This document shows positions 1 to 5,729 of a stretch of DNA of 6,135 bases, piece after piece (position 1 is the first letter of the stretch; each line of letters begins with the position of its first letter). Below the pieces are notes generated by a model that worked only from the letters and a program-made list of their open reading frames with translations, did no database searches and was not told the DNA's origin. Made by a program: the position numbers and the translations under genes. Source of the stretch: Clostridia bacterium (lineage in GTDB: Bacteria; Bacillota; Clostridia; Oscillospirales; CAG-272); assembly GCA_017504335.1 (NCBI GenBank), contig JAFVRI010000007.1:1-6135 (forward strand), written 5' to 3'.

Positions 1-114
1 ATCGCTCACATCCTACACAAGGACGAGGAGTCTATGTCCCCCCAAGCCATATTTTGTAATAAAGTTTTTGCGGAGCTTTTTTCAAAAAGCGACAAAAACG
101 ATTCCAAACTATCT
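1..114. other. AT-rich stretch after the operon, no gene supported
   Basis: After the ACP stop the sequence becomes AT-rich, with several A and T runs. It contains a weak 6-bp hairpin GCTTTT-TTCA-AAAAGC (75-90) with no T-run after it on the operon strand, so it is not a convincing terminator. Toward the left edge, 1-45 is GC-richer on the same strand and may be the leader of a further gene. Whether transcription ends here cannot be settled from this window. Confidence 0.5.
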
Positions 115-339
115 TTACCCCTTGCGGGCTTCGAGGAAGCGGCAGACGTCGCCGACGGTTTCGAAGCGCACGGGCTCGGTGAAGCGGAAGCCCATCGCCG
201 CCTCGATCTCCATGGCAAAGAGCATCATGGACATGGAATCCAAGCCAAGATCCTCCATGAGGCGGGTTTCCTCGGTCACCTTGGACATATCGATCTCCTC
301 GTTGACCTTCGCCAAAATTTCCTTCAATTGATCCAACAT
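115..339 (-). CDS. Acyl carrier protein dedicated to the cluster
   Basis: This 74-aa acidic helical protein is a standard type II acyl carrier protein. Ser35 in DLGLDSMSMM (30-39) is the expected attachment site of 4'-phosphopantetheine; the usual motif is DSL and here it is DSM. Helix II follows (MLFAMEIEAAMG, 39-50), then the helix III region and the typical ending TVGDVCRFLEA (61-71). Length matches AcpP (about 75-80 aa). It lies 4 bp after the GNAT gene and is the last gene of the operon seen here, so it most likely carries the acyl group made by PlsX and hands it to the GNAT protein. No holo-ACP synthase is encoded nearby, so a housekeeping AcpS must modify it. A housekeeping AcpP would normally sit among fab genes, which are absent. 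Confidence 0.94.
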   Translation of the reverse strand: MLDQLKEILAKVNEEIDMSKVTEETRLMEDLGLDSMSMMLFAMEIEAAMGFRFTEPVRFETVGDVCRFLEARKG

Positions 340-343
340 TCTG

Positions 344-1486
344 TTATCCTTCACTTTCGTCAATTTTTTTGATGTAGCTGCGGCGGCGCTTGTGCTGCTC
401 CGCATCGAAATATTTCCATTGCGCCATGACCTGTACGTTGGTCTCCAGATTGAGATTGGTCTCAAAGCGTTCGATCTCCCCGCTTTCCAAATACTCGGTC
501 ATCTTTTGCAGCATGACCGCATTGATGCCCGCCGATTGATATTCGGGCAGAATGGCAACCAGTGCCAGATCGACCACCCTCGGCTTGCGAATGAGACGCA
601 GCATCCTCCAGAGCGTCGTGGGGGTCAGACGGCCTCCGCTTCTCCGAAGCGCCTCACCAAACCCGGGAATGCAAAGAGCAAAGGAAACCACTCGGTCCTG
701 CTCGTCGCAGATCACGATCAGATATTTCTTGTTGATCACCAGCATGAACTGATCCACCAGCTGTGCCTTCATGCTCTCGGTAAACTCCACCGTGCCGTAG
801 AGATGGCTGTAACAACGGTCAATGCAGGCAAAAACCCCGTCCTTGTAGCGGTCAATGTATTCCCGCTTGGACATGCTGTCCGCATCCACCACGTGAAGCT
901 TGCTCAGCTCCAACGCACGGTCCGCCACCTTCTTGAGCATGGCATTGGGCTTCTTGGGCGAACGCAGACTGAACTCCAGCCAGTCGATCTCCTTACCGTA
1001 GCCACAGCCCTCAATGAGAGCGGCATAGTAATCGTAGTTGTACTGCTCCTCAAAGGTGGACATACGGTCAAAGCCCTCAATGAGTAAGCCCTCCCGCTCC
1101 AGATCGCTGTAGCCGAGCGGTCCGCAGACCGTGTCCATTCCCTTCTCTCTTGCCCACTCCTCCAGCGCGCCAAAGAGCGCCTTCGCCACCTCAAGGTCGT
1201 TGATGGCGTCAAAGCGGGTAAAGCGAATCCGCTTCTCTCCGTGTGCCTCGTTGTACTGACGCTGGAGAATTCCCTGAATCCGTCCCACTGTCTCCATGCC
1301 GCGGATCGCCAAGAAAAAGACCGATTCGCAGGTGTCCGCATAAGCATTCTTGTCGGTGAAGATCTTCATCTCATCCGAAAAGAGAGGCGGCACAAACCAG
1401 GGGCATTTTTTGTACAGACGAAGAGGAAGCTTCACAAATTCCTTTTTCTCCGCCCGACTTTTTACACGAATGACCTCAACCTTCAT
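344..1486 (-). CDS. GNAT-superfamily acyltransferase, candidate N-acyltransferase
   Basis: This 380-aa protein belongs to an uncharacterised long GNAT-like family marked by LYKKCPWFVPPL (24-35), FFLAIRGMETVGRI (57-70), an NE-x-HGEK segment (79-85), ALEEWAREKGMDTVCGP (107-123) and a segment naming GLLIEGFD and an aromatic run YNYDYY (133-154). The second half is a more typical GNAT fold: strands around LIVICDEQDRVVSFALCIPG (256-275), then VAILPEYQSAGINAVML (310-326), where QSAGINA corresponds to the Q/R-x-x-G-x-G/A loop that holds the pantetheine pyrophosphate. GNAT enzymes use acyl-CoA or acyl-ACP donors. Between a fatty acid activation module and a dedicated ACP, the likely role is transfer of a long acyl chain from ACP to an amine or amino acid. 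That role is inference; the acceptor is unknown. The ATG overlaps the degV stop (ATGA) and has GGAG 7 bases upstream. No membrane segment is evident. Confidence 0.85.
   Translation of the reverse strand: MKVEVIRVKSRAEKKEFVKLPLRLYKKCPWFVPPLFSDEMKIFTDKNAYADTCESVFFLAIRGMETVGRIQGILQRQYNEAHGEKRIRFTRFDAINDLEVAKALFGALEEWAREKGMDTVCGPLGYSDLEREGLLIEGFDRMSTFEEQYNYDYYAALIEGCGYGKEIDWLEFSLRSPKKPNAMLKKVADRALELSKLHVVDADSMSKREYIDRYKDGVFACIDRCYSHLYGTVEFTESMKAQLVDQFMLVINKKYLIVICDEQDRVVSFALCIPGFGEALRRSGGRLTPTTLWRMLRLIRKPRVVDLALVAILPEYQSAGINAVMLQKMTEYLESGEIERFETNLNLETNVQVMAQWKYFDAEQHKRRRSYIKKIDESEG
347..351 (-). promoter_or_regulatory. Ribosome binding site of the ACP gene
   Basis: AAGGA lies 7 bases before the ATG at 339, within the last codons of the GNAT gene. 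It fixes the ACP start there and shows that ACP translation is coupled to the GNAT gene. The open frame extends back to 465 without a comparable site. Confidence 0.8.
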
Positions 1487-2400
1487 GCATCCGCTCCGTC
1501 CTCAAGAGGCTCATCCTCTCGACGAAGGAATGCCAAGCCGTAGCCCGCAAGCCAGGGGCCGTTGTGGCATCCGCTGACGGGGGAAACGATCACCGCCTCG
1601 TGGTTGACCTCAATGCCGTAGTTCTTCTCGATCTCCTTCAAGTCGTCCAAAAGCGTGGTTCCCGTGTATACGTGCCACAGAAGATAGTCCTCGGGAGCGC
1701 GGTCGCCGATCATCTCCTTGAGAAGCTCGCAGGTGCGGTGCAATGCCTTCTTGGGAGTGCGCACGCTCTGGAGCGCGCACAGCTCGCCCTCGTGGGTAAA
1801 ATGAACCACGGGACAGATGCTCAGCATCTTGCCCATCAATGCCTTGCCGCCCTTCAGACGTCCGTTGTAAATGAGATAGTCCAGCTTGCCGTCCACACCC
1901 AGGAATTCCTGACGGTCCATCATCCACCGCAGCTCCTTGAGAACCGTCTCGGTGGGTACGCCCTTCTCGCAAAGCTCAGCCGCCTTGACGGCAAGCAAGC
2001 CCTCTCCGAAGCAGGTGATCTTGGCATCCACCACCGTGATCTTCAAGCGGTCGGCATATTCCTCGCCGATCAGGCGAATGAGATTGTAGGTTCCGCCCAG
2101 ATAGGCACTCAGAGCAATGACGATGACCTCGTCGTAGCCCTCCTCGATGGCACGGTCGTAGTGCGCCATGATCTCCTCACGGGTGGGCATGGAGGTGTAG
2201 GGCAGATTGTTCTTGGGATCCTCCAGAACCTCCAGCTCCCGATAGAACGCCACGGGATCCAGCTCGGGTCCCTCTAAGTATTCCTTTTCCTTGAAATGCA
2301 CATGCACGCGAATGATGCCGATGTCATGCTGTCTGTAACGCTCGGGCGCGTATTCGATACAGCCCGTAGAGGTGCAAAGAATCTTTCTTCTGTTTGCCAT
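1483..2400 (-). CDS. DegV/FakB-family fatty acid binding protein
   Basis: DegV/FakB proteins hold a fatty acid in a buried pocket and present its carboxylate to FakA for phosphorylation. The product is 305 aa, slightly longer than the usual 280-290. Visible family features are the first-strand motif CTSTGC (9-14), TSMPTREEI (69-77, the usual TSQPS segment whose Ser/Thr contact the carboxylate), ALSAYLGGTYN (96-106, usually SSxLSGTYQ), VDAKITCFGEGLLA (124-137), LDYLIYNGRLKGGKALMG (173-190), SICPVV (194-199), and SGCHNGPW (276-283, the usual HTGPG region with its His). The start at 2400 is one base after the plsX stop; an AAGGA lies about 11 bases upstream, a little far. The frame stays open upstream to 2571, but that would overlap plsX. 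The first motif lacks the usual Asp-Ser-Thr, which may reflect different lipid preference. Its stop overlaps the GNAT start as ATGA. Confidence 0.95.
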   Translation of the reverse strand: MANRRKILCTSTGCIEYAPERYRQHDIGIIRVHVHFKEKEYLEGPELDPVAFYRELEVLEDPKNNLPYTSMPTREEIMAHYDRAIEEGYDEVIVIALSAYLGGTYNLIRLIGEEYADRLKITVVDAKITCFGEGLLAVKAAELCEKGVPTETVLKELRWMMDRQEFLGVDGKLDYLIYNGRLKGGKALMGKMLSICPVVHFTHEGELCALQSVRTPKKALHRTCELLKEMIGDRAPEDYLLWHVYTGTTLLDDLKEIEKNYGIEVNHEAVIVSPVSGCHNGPWLAGYGLAFLRREDEPLEDGADA

Positions 2401-2401
2401 G

Positions 2402-3385
2402 TCAGTTACATTCCTTTCCGTGATATAGGTCTTTATTCTGAACCATATTGAGAAGCATTGCCGAGGTGTTCTTGATGGAGTCGGCATTTGCCGAGCCCCT
2501 TGCCTTGATGATGGGCTTGCCCGCTCCGAGCACCACACCGCCGCCAAGGGCGCTGAAATCGTAGATGCCAAGCAGGTGTCCCACCAGCTTCATCATCTCG
2601 GGATCGCCGCTCTTCTTCGCGTACTTCACCACGTCGGTGATGATCCGACGGGCAATGCCCTCGGAGACCTTCAGGACCTGATTGCCCGCAAAGCCGTCGG
2701 CTACCAGCACGTCGCAGTCGCCCGACAGCGCGCGGTTGCCCTCAATGTTACCGATGAAATTCAGATCGGTCTGCTCCTTCAGGAGCCGATGGGTCTCCTT
2801 GACCAATTTATTACCCTTGGTCTCCTCCGCTCCGTTGGACAGAAGTCCCACGCGGGGATTCTCAATGCGGTAAAATTTCCGCATGAACTCCACACCCATG
2901 CGGGCAAAGGCAAGCAGATTGGCGGGAGCGCAGTCAATGTTGGCACCCGTGTCTACCAGACAGGTAAAGCCTCCTCCCTCCGAGGGAAGGAGCGCCGCTA
3001 CCGCGGGACGCTTCAGCTCCTTTGCGGGAACATAACGCAGAGAGCCTGCCAAAAGCGCTCCCGTGCTTCCCGCGTTGATCATGCCGACCAGATCCTCCCG
3101 CTCGGCAAGCGCGGTCAGTGCCCGTACCATAGAGGAATCGGTCTTATAGAAGATCGCCTCCATGGGGTTGTCGTAGTTGGTGATCACCTCTGTGGTGGCT
3201 ACCACCTCCACACGGTCCCTGTCACAGTCGCTCTCGCAAAGCTTTGCCTCAATGGCAGAGCCGTCTCCAAAGAGAACCACGCCAAGCTCCTCATGCTCTC
3301 GGATCGCCGCCAAAGCACCCTCTACCAGCACCTCGGGGCCGTTGTCACTTCCCATCACGTCGATGGCAATTTTATAAGAAACCAT
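2402..3385 (-). CDS. plsX: PlsX-type phosphate acyltransferase (acyl-phosphate:ACP)
   Basis: PlsX interconverts acyl-ACP and acyl phosphate at the membrane surface. Here, with a fatty acid kinase before it and an ACP after it, the likely direction is acyl phosphate to acyl-ACP. The 327-aa length is typical. Family landmarks run in order: DVMGSDNGP (9-17), EVITNYDNPMEAI (66-78), KTDSSMV (81-87), NAGSTGALLAG (104-114), RPAVAALLP (126-134), DTGAN (145-149), RVGLLSNGAEETKGN (178-192), FIGNIEGN (210-217), VADGFAGNQVLK (228-239) and GAGKPIIKARGSAN (287-300). Several differ from the usual sequence: MGSDN instead of MGGDH, YKTDSS instead of the usual KKDSS, and KARGS where most PlsX proteins have HGS. 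This suggests a specialised branch rather than the housekeeping enzyme, which normally sits with fab, rnc or acpP genes. The gap to the kinase gene is 19 bp, and its TGA is followed after one base by the DegV start. Confidence 0.92.
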   Translation of the reverse strand: MVSYKIAIDVMGSDNGPEVLVEGALAAIREHEELGVVLFGDGSAIEAKLCESDCDRDRVEVVATTEVITNYDNPMEAIFYKTDSSMVRALTALAEREDLVGMINAGSTGALLAGSLRYVPAKELKRPAVAALLPSEGGGFTCLVDTGANIDCAPANLLAFARMGVEFMRKFYRIENPRVGLLSNGAEETKGNKLVKETHRLLKEQTDLNFIGNIEGNRALSGDCDVLVADGFAGNQVLKVSEGIARRIITDVVKYAKKSGDPEMMKLVGHLLGIYDFSALGGGVVLGAGKPIIKARGSANADSIKNTSAMLLNMVQNKDLYHGKECN

Positions 3386-3392
3386 AGTCACT

Positions 3393-3398
3393 CTCCTT
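3393..3398 (-). promoter_or_regulatory. Ribosome binding site of plsX
   Basis: AAGGAG lies 7 bases before the ATG at 3385. This optimal spacing selects that ATG over the in-frame GTG at 3391, which is only 1 base from the AAGGAG. Confidence 0.85.
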
Positions 3399-3404
3399 AT
3401 GTGT

Positions 3405-5084
3405 TTATTCTACCGCAATCAGATAATCGTAAATTTCCTGACCGCCGATCAGCACCTCGACGCATAGGTCGGGGAATGCCGCGCAAAGGCGCTCGGTCAT
3501 TTCCACACGAGCCTCCTCGCTGACACCGCCTCCCACGAAGAGGGTCAGAAGCTCTCGCATGTCCAGATCCTCGATGCCCTCAATCATGTCCCGAAGCGCA
3601 CCGAAGGCGTCCTCGCCGTTGCTGACCAGATGCCCCTCCAGAATGCCAATATAATCGCCCTCCTTGACCGCTCTGCCGTCCACCGAGGAATCCCGAATGG
3701 CGACCGTCACCTCGCCCGAGACCACCGCCTCCATGGCATCGGTCATGTCCGCGATCTGATCCGCAAGCTCGGGGGTCGCTCCGTTAAAGACCGACAGCGC
3801 CGCATAGCCCGCGGGTACGGTTTTCGAGGGGATCACCGTTACGTTGCCCCCCTCCCAAAGCTCTGCCGCCTGACGGGCAGTCAGAAGAATATTGGAGTTG
3901 TTGGGAAGCACTAAGATCTGCTCGGCATTCAGCTCACGGAAGGCGGCGAGAAATTGCTCCGCCGAGGGATTGCCCGTCTGTCCGCCGTGAATCACCGCGT
4001 CGGCACCCAAGGATTCAAAGAGTGCCCGAAGACCGTCGCCCGTGGCAACCGTCACCACTCCGTATTTTTGGCGGGGCTTCCTTGCCTTCTTCTCTGCCTT
4101 CTCCGCCTCGCGCTCGGAGTGCTGGAGATTCATGTTCTCGTTCTTGAGGTTCAGAAACTCTCCGTACCTCTGACAAAGGGTCAGCACGTCGGAGGGAGTC
4201 CGTGTGTGGGCATGGAGCTTCAGTACGTCCCCGTCCTTCAGGGCAACGATGGAGTCACAGCCAAGACGGCAAAGCTCGTCGGCGATCGCCTTCTCATCCA
4301 CCCCACGGGGATCTCCCTTCGCGCGCTGCAAGCGAACCAAACACTCGGTGCAATAGCCATAGGTCAGCACCGAATCGGTGTCAAAGAGATCGTAGTCCAT
4401 CGCCTCGGGCTTGGCTGTATCCGCAGGCAGGGGGATCGCCTCTGCCTCCTCCCCGCTTCGCAGGGTCTCGTACATGCCCTTGGCAATGCAAAGATAGCCC
4501 GCACCGCCGCTGTCCACCACATCCGCCTCGCTCAAAACAGGCAGAATGTCACGGGTCCGCTCCAAAGAGCGCTCCGCCTCCTCTACGTTCCACTTCAAAA
4601 AATCCTCGGGGGTGCTATCCTCCCTCAGATGGGACTCGGCATACTCCGCGCTCTCGCGAAATACCGTCAGGATGGTTCCCTCCACGGGATTGACCACCGC
4701 GGCATAGGACCGCTCCACACCCGCACGGTATGCCTCTGCCAGCTCCTCGGCACTGACCGTCTCCTTGTCGGCGATGGCTTCGCAAAGCCCCGCGAAAAAC
4801 TGGGAGAGGATCACACCCGAATTTCCCCTCGCCCCAAAGAGCGAGCCCTTGGCAAAATCGTTCGCCACACGGCTGAGCGTCACGTGCTCCTCGGTGGAAA
4901 TTCTCGCCACACCGCTCTCAATGGTGCGACTCATATTGGTTCCCGTGTCCCCGTCGGGAACGGGAAATACATTCAATTCGTTGATCTGATCAATGTGTGA
5001 ACGGATGCCGTTCGCGCCTCCCACCAAAATCCGTCGGAAGGTCTCTCCGTCCAAGGCCTTGATTTCTGTTCCTTCTCTGTTCAT
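3405..5084 (-). CDS. fakA: FakA/YloV-type fatty acid kinase (DhaL/DAK2 domain)
   Basis: This cytoplasmic kinase is expected to phosphorylate a fatty acid held by a FakB/DegV partner, giving acyl phosphate. With the start at 5084 it has 559 aa, the usual FakA/YloV length. The N-terminal DhaL domain (about 1-205) carries the Mg-ATP binding motif PDGDTGTNM (43-51), whose aspartates bind metal, plus the glycine-rich segments GARGNSG (84-90) and DSGGAG (191-196). The middle domain contains Cys245 in YGYCTE and His291/His293 in KLHAHT, matching the Cys/His/His set of the FakA middle domain. A charged linker rich in Glu, Lys and Arg (about 320-340) leads into the C-terminal DegV-like domain, with HGGQTGNPS at about 366-374 and LPNNSN at 393-398. 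All key residues are present, so it should be active. It sits between the regulator and plsX, and its natural partner FakB is encoded two genes downstream. The housekeeping alternative, an ordinary FakA for phospholipid synthesis, is less likely given the following genes. Confidence 0.95.
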   Translation of the reverse strand: MNREGTEIKALDGETFRRILVGGANGIRSHIDQINELNVFPVPDGDTGTNMSRTIESGVARISTEEHVTLSRVANDFAKGSLFGARGNSGVILSQFFAGLCEAIADKETVSAEELAEAYRAGVERSYAAVVNPVEGTILTVFRESAEYAESHLREDSTPEDFLKWNVEEAERSLERTRDILPVLSEADVVDSGGAGYLCIAKGMYETLRSGEEAEAIPLPADTAKPEAMDYDLFDTDSVLTYGYCTECLVRLQRAKGDPRGVDEKAIADELCRLGCDSIVALKDGDVLKLHAHTRTPSDVLTLCQRYGEFLNLKNENMNLQHSEREAEKAEKKARKPRQKYGVVTVATGDGLRALFESLGADAVIHGGQTGNPSAEQFLAAFRELNAEQILVLPNNSNILLTARQAAELWEGGNVTVIPSKTVPAGYAALSVFNGATPELADQIADMTDAMEAVVSGEVTVAIRDSSVDGRAVKEGDYIGILEGHLVSNGEDAFGALRDMIEGIEDLDMRELLTLFVGGGVSEEARVEMTERLCAAFPDLCVEVLIGGQEIYDYLIAVE

Positions 5085-5092
5085 TCGATCAT

Positions 5093-5097
5093 CCCTC
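5093..5097 (-). promoter_or_regulatory. Ribosome binding site deciding the kinase start
   Basis: GAGGG lies 8 bases before the ATG at 5084 and overlaps the regulator's stop codon. The earlier in-frame ATG at 5099 overlaps the stop as ATGA but has no good Shine-Dalgarno sequence. The other genes of the operon all have clear ones, so 5084 is preferred; 5099 remains possible through translational coupling and would add 5 residues. Confidence 0.55.
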
Positions 5098-5650
5098 ATT
5101 TCCCGCTGTCCATGGCGGGCTTTCTACGCTTCAGAAGCATCTCGATCATGGCAGAAACCGATTCCGCCAACCGTCCCGCGATGGTCTTTGCCGTTTCCTC
5201 AAACAGGTAATCCTTTACCACGCGAACAAATCCGCCGATGACAAAGGAAAGCAGAATGCCGTCCTCCAGCTCCTTTACACCGTTGCCGTAGAGCCCATAC
5301 AGTCGCTCCTCCAGCTTGGAGCAAAGCTCTGCCTGTCTGCCCTTGAACACCGACCTCAGATTGTCCGCCTCCTGTTCCAAGGCACCGAGAAGCCCCCTAA
5401 TATACATATGAGGGTCCTCAAAGATCTTATCCCGCTCGGGGAAATGAAGCAATACCCGATCAATGGCATGATTGTCGATCTCCTCGGCAAGTGCCTTCGC
5501 ATCGGTGTAGTGATGATAAAAGGTGGTCTTGTTGATCATCGCCAGCTCGCAAATGTCCTTGACCTTGATCTTGTCGGGCGTCATCCGCTCTCGGAGCTTC
5601 AAAAAGGCATCCTTGATCTGACGGCGGGTCTTTACCATTCGTAAATCCAT
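5096..5650 (-). CDS. TetR/AcrR-family transcriptional regulator
   Basis: This 184-aa protein has the TetR-family layout: an N-terminal helix-turn-helix domain (about residues 6-55) and a helical ligand/dimerisation domain. The DNA-binding part shows the typical run IKVKDICELAMINKTTFYHHY (28-48), where the family has the pattern of a helix, a turn, and then T-x-Y-x-H/Y-F/Y at the end of the recognition helix. The C-terminal part (about 65-175) is helical with no recognisable enzyme motif; the ligand cannot be predicted from sequence. Length is normal for the family. As first gene behind the consensus promoter, it most likely represses its own operon and is released by a fatty acid, acyl-ACP/CoA or product, as in other lipid-linked TetR regulators. 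That last point is inference from context. Its stop codon overlaps an in-frame ATG (5099) of the kinase gene, so the two are closely coupled. Confidence 0.92.
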   Translation of the reverse strand: MDLRMVKTRRQIKDAFLKLRERMTPDKIKVKDICELAMINKTTFYHHYTDAKALAEEIDNHAIDRVLLHFPERDKIFEDPHMYIRGLLGALEQEADNLRSVFKGRQAELCSKLEERLYGLYGNGVKELEDGILLSFVIGGFVRVVKDYLFEETAKTIAGRLAESVSAMIEMLLKRRKPAMDSGK

Positions 5651-5654
5651 GCGC

Positions 5655-5660
5655 TCCTCC
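5655..5660 (-). promoter_or_regulatory. Ribosome binding site of the TetR-type regulator
   Basis: GGAGGA ends 4 bases before the ATG at 5650. This near-perfect Shine-Dalgarno sequence fixes the start at that ATG and argues against the in-frame GTG at 5662, which lies upstream of it and would put the GGAGGA inside the gene. Confidence 0.85.
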
Positions 5661-5679
5661 ACAAATTCGCAAAAATAAA

Positions 5680-5691
5680 CAACTTAGGTTG
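5680..5691. promoter_or_regulatory. Candidate TetR-family operator (imperfect palindrome)
   Basis: CAACTTAGGTTG is a 12-bp inverted repeat with perfect CAAC/GTTG arms and matching inner TA, broken by one symmetric mismatch pair. It lies just downstream of the expected transcription start and upstream of the regulator's ribosome binding site. Bound repressor there would block transcription from the consensus promoter. TetR-family regulators often autoregulate through such sites. The palindrome is short and imperfect, so this is inference from position and symmetry only. Confidence 0.4.
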
Positions 5692-5700
5692 CATAACTGT

Positions 5701-5729
5701 ATTATAGTCGTTTTTTGTCGATTTGTCAA
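5701..5729 (-). promoter_or_regulatory. Consensus sigma-A promoter driving the operon
   Basis: On the minus strand TTGACA (5724-5729) is followed by 17 bp and then TATAAT (5701-5706). Both hexamers match the housekeeping consensus exactly and the spacing is optimal. Transcription should start near 5693-5695, giving a 5' leader of about 43-45 nt before the regulator's ATG. The spacer carries the repeated element CGAC-AAAAAA-CGAC. The promoter is embedded in an AT-rich stretch between GC-richer genes. A promoter this strong in front of a TetR gene suggests repression is the main control. Its -35 box includes the TGA stop of the upstream hypothetical gene. Confidence 0.93.

Noticed and set aside
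6..50. 14-codon ORF (MAWGDIDSSSLCRM) after the ACP gene
   Set aside because: No ribosome binding site (only A/T before the ATG) and no family resemblance; too short to support as a gene.
75..90. Hairpin GCTTTT-TTCA-AAAAGC as transcription terminator
   Set aside because: Only two G-C pairs and no T-run follows on the operon strand; it is mostly a chance pairing of A and T runs.
340..465. Upstream extension of the ACP frame to 465
   Set aside because: It overlaps the GNAT C-terminus, adds Arg/Ser-rich sequence unlike ACP, and the ATG at 339 has its own AAGGA.
392..1087. Open frames on the plus strand opposite the GNAT gene, and a similar one at 1564-2277 opposite degV
   Set aside because: Their coding strand lacks family motifs while the minus-strand proteins match known families over full length.
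2401..2571. N-terminal extension of the DegV-type protein back to 2571
   Set aside because: It would overlap the conserved C-terminal part of plsX and the extra residues are unlike any DegV; the ATG at 2400 starts directly at the family's first strand.
2576..3523. 315-codon open frame on the plus strand
   Set aside because: Antisense to plsX and the end of the kinase gene, with no recognisable motif and composition typical of a shadow frame.
3954..5000. 348-codon open frame on the plus strand
   Set aside because: It lies wholly antisense to the kinase gene, whose DhaL, middle and C-terminal motifs are unmistakable. Its translation shows no family motif, and open antisense frames are common opposite genes with G/C-ending codons.
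5651..5662. GTG start of the regulator at 5662 (and the similar GTG at 3391 for plsX)
   Set aside because: In both cases a strong Shine-Dalgarno sequence is correctly spaced from the downstream ATG and lies within, or too close to, the GTG-started version.
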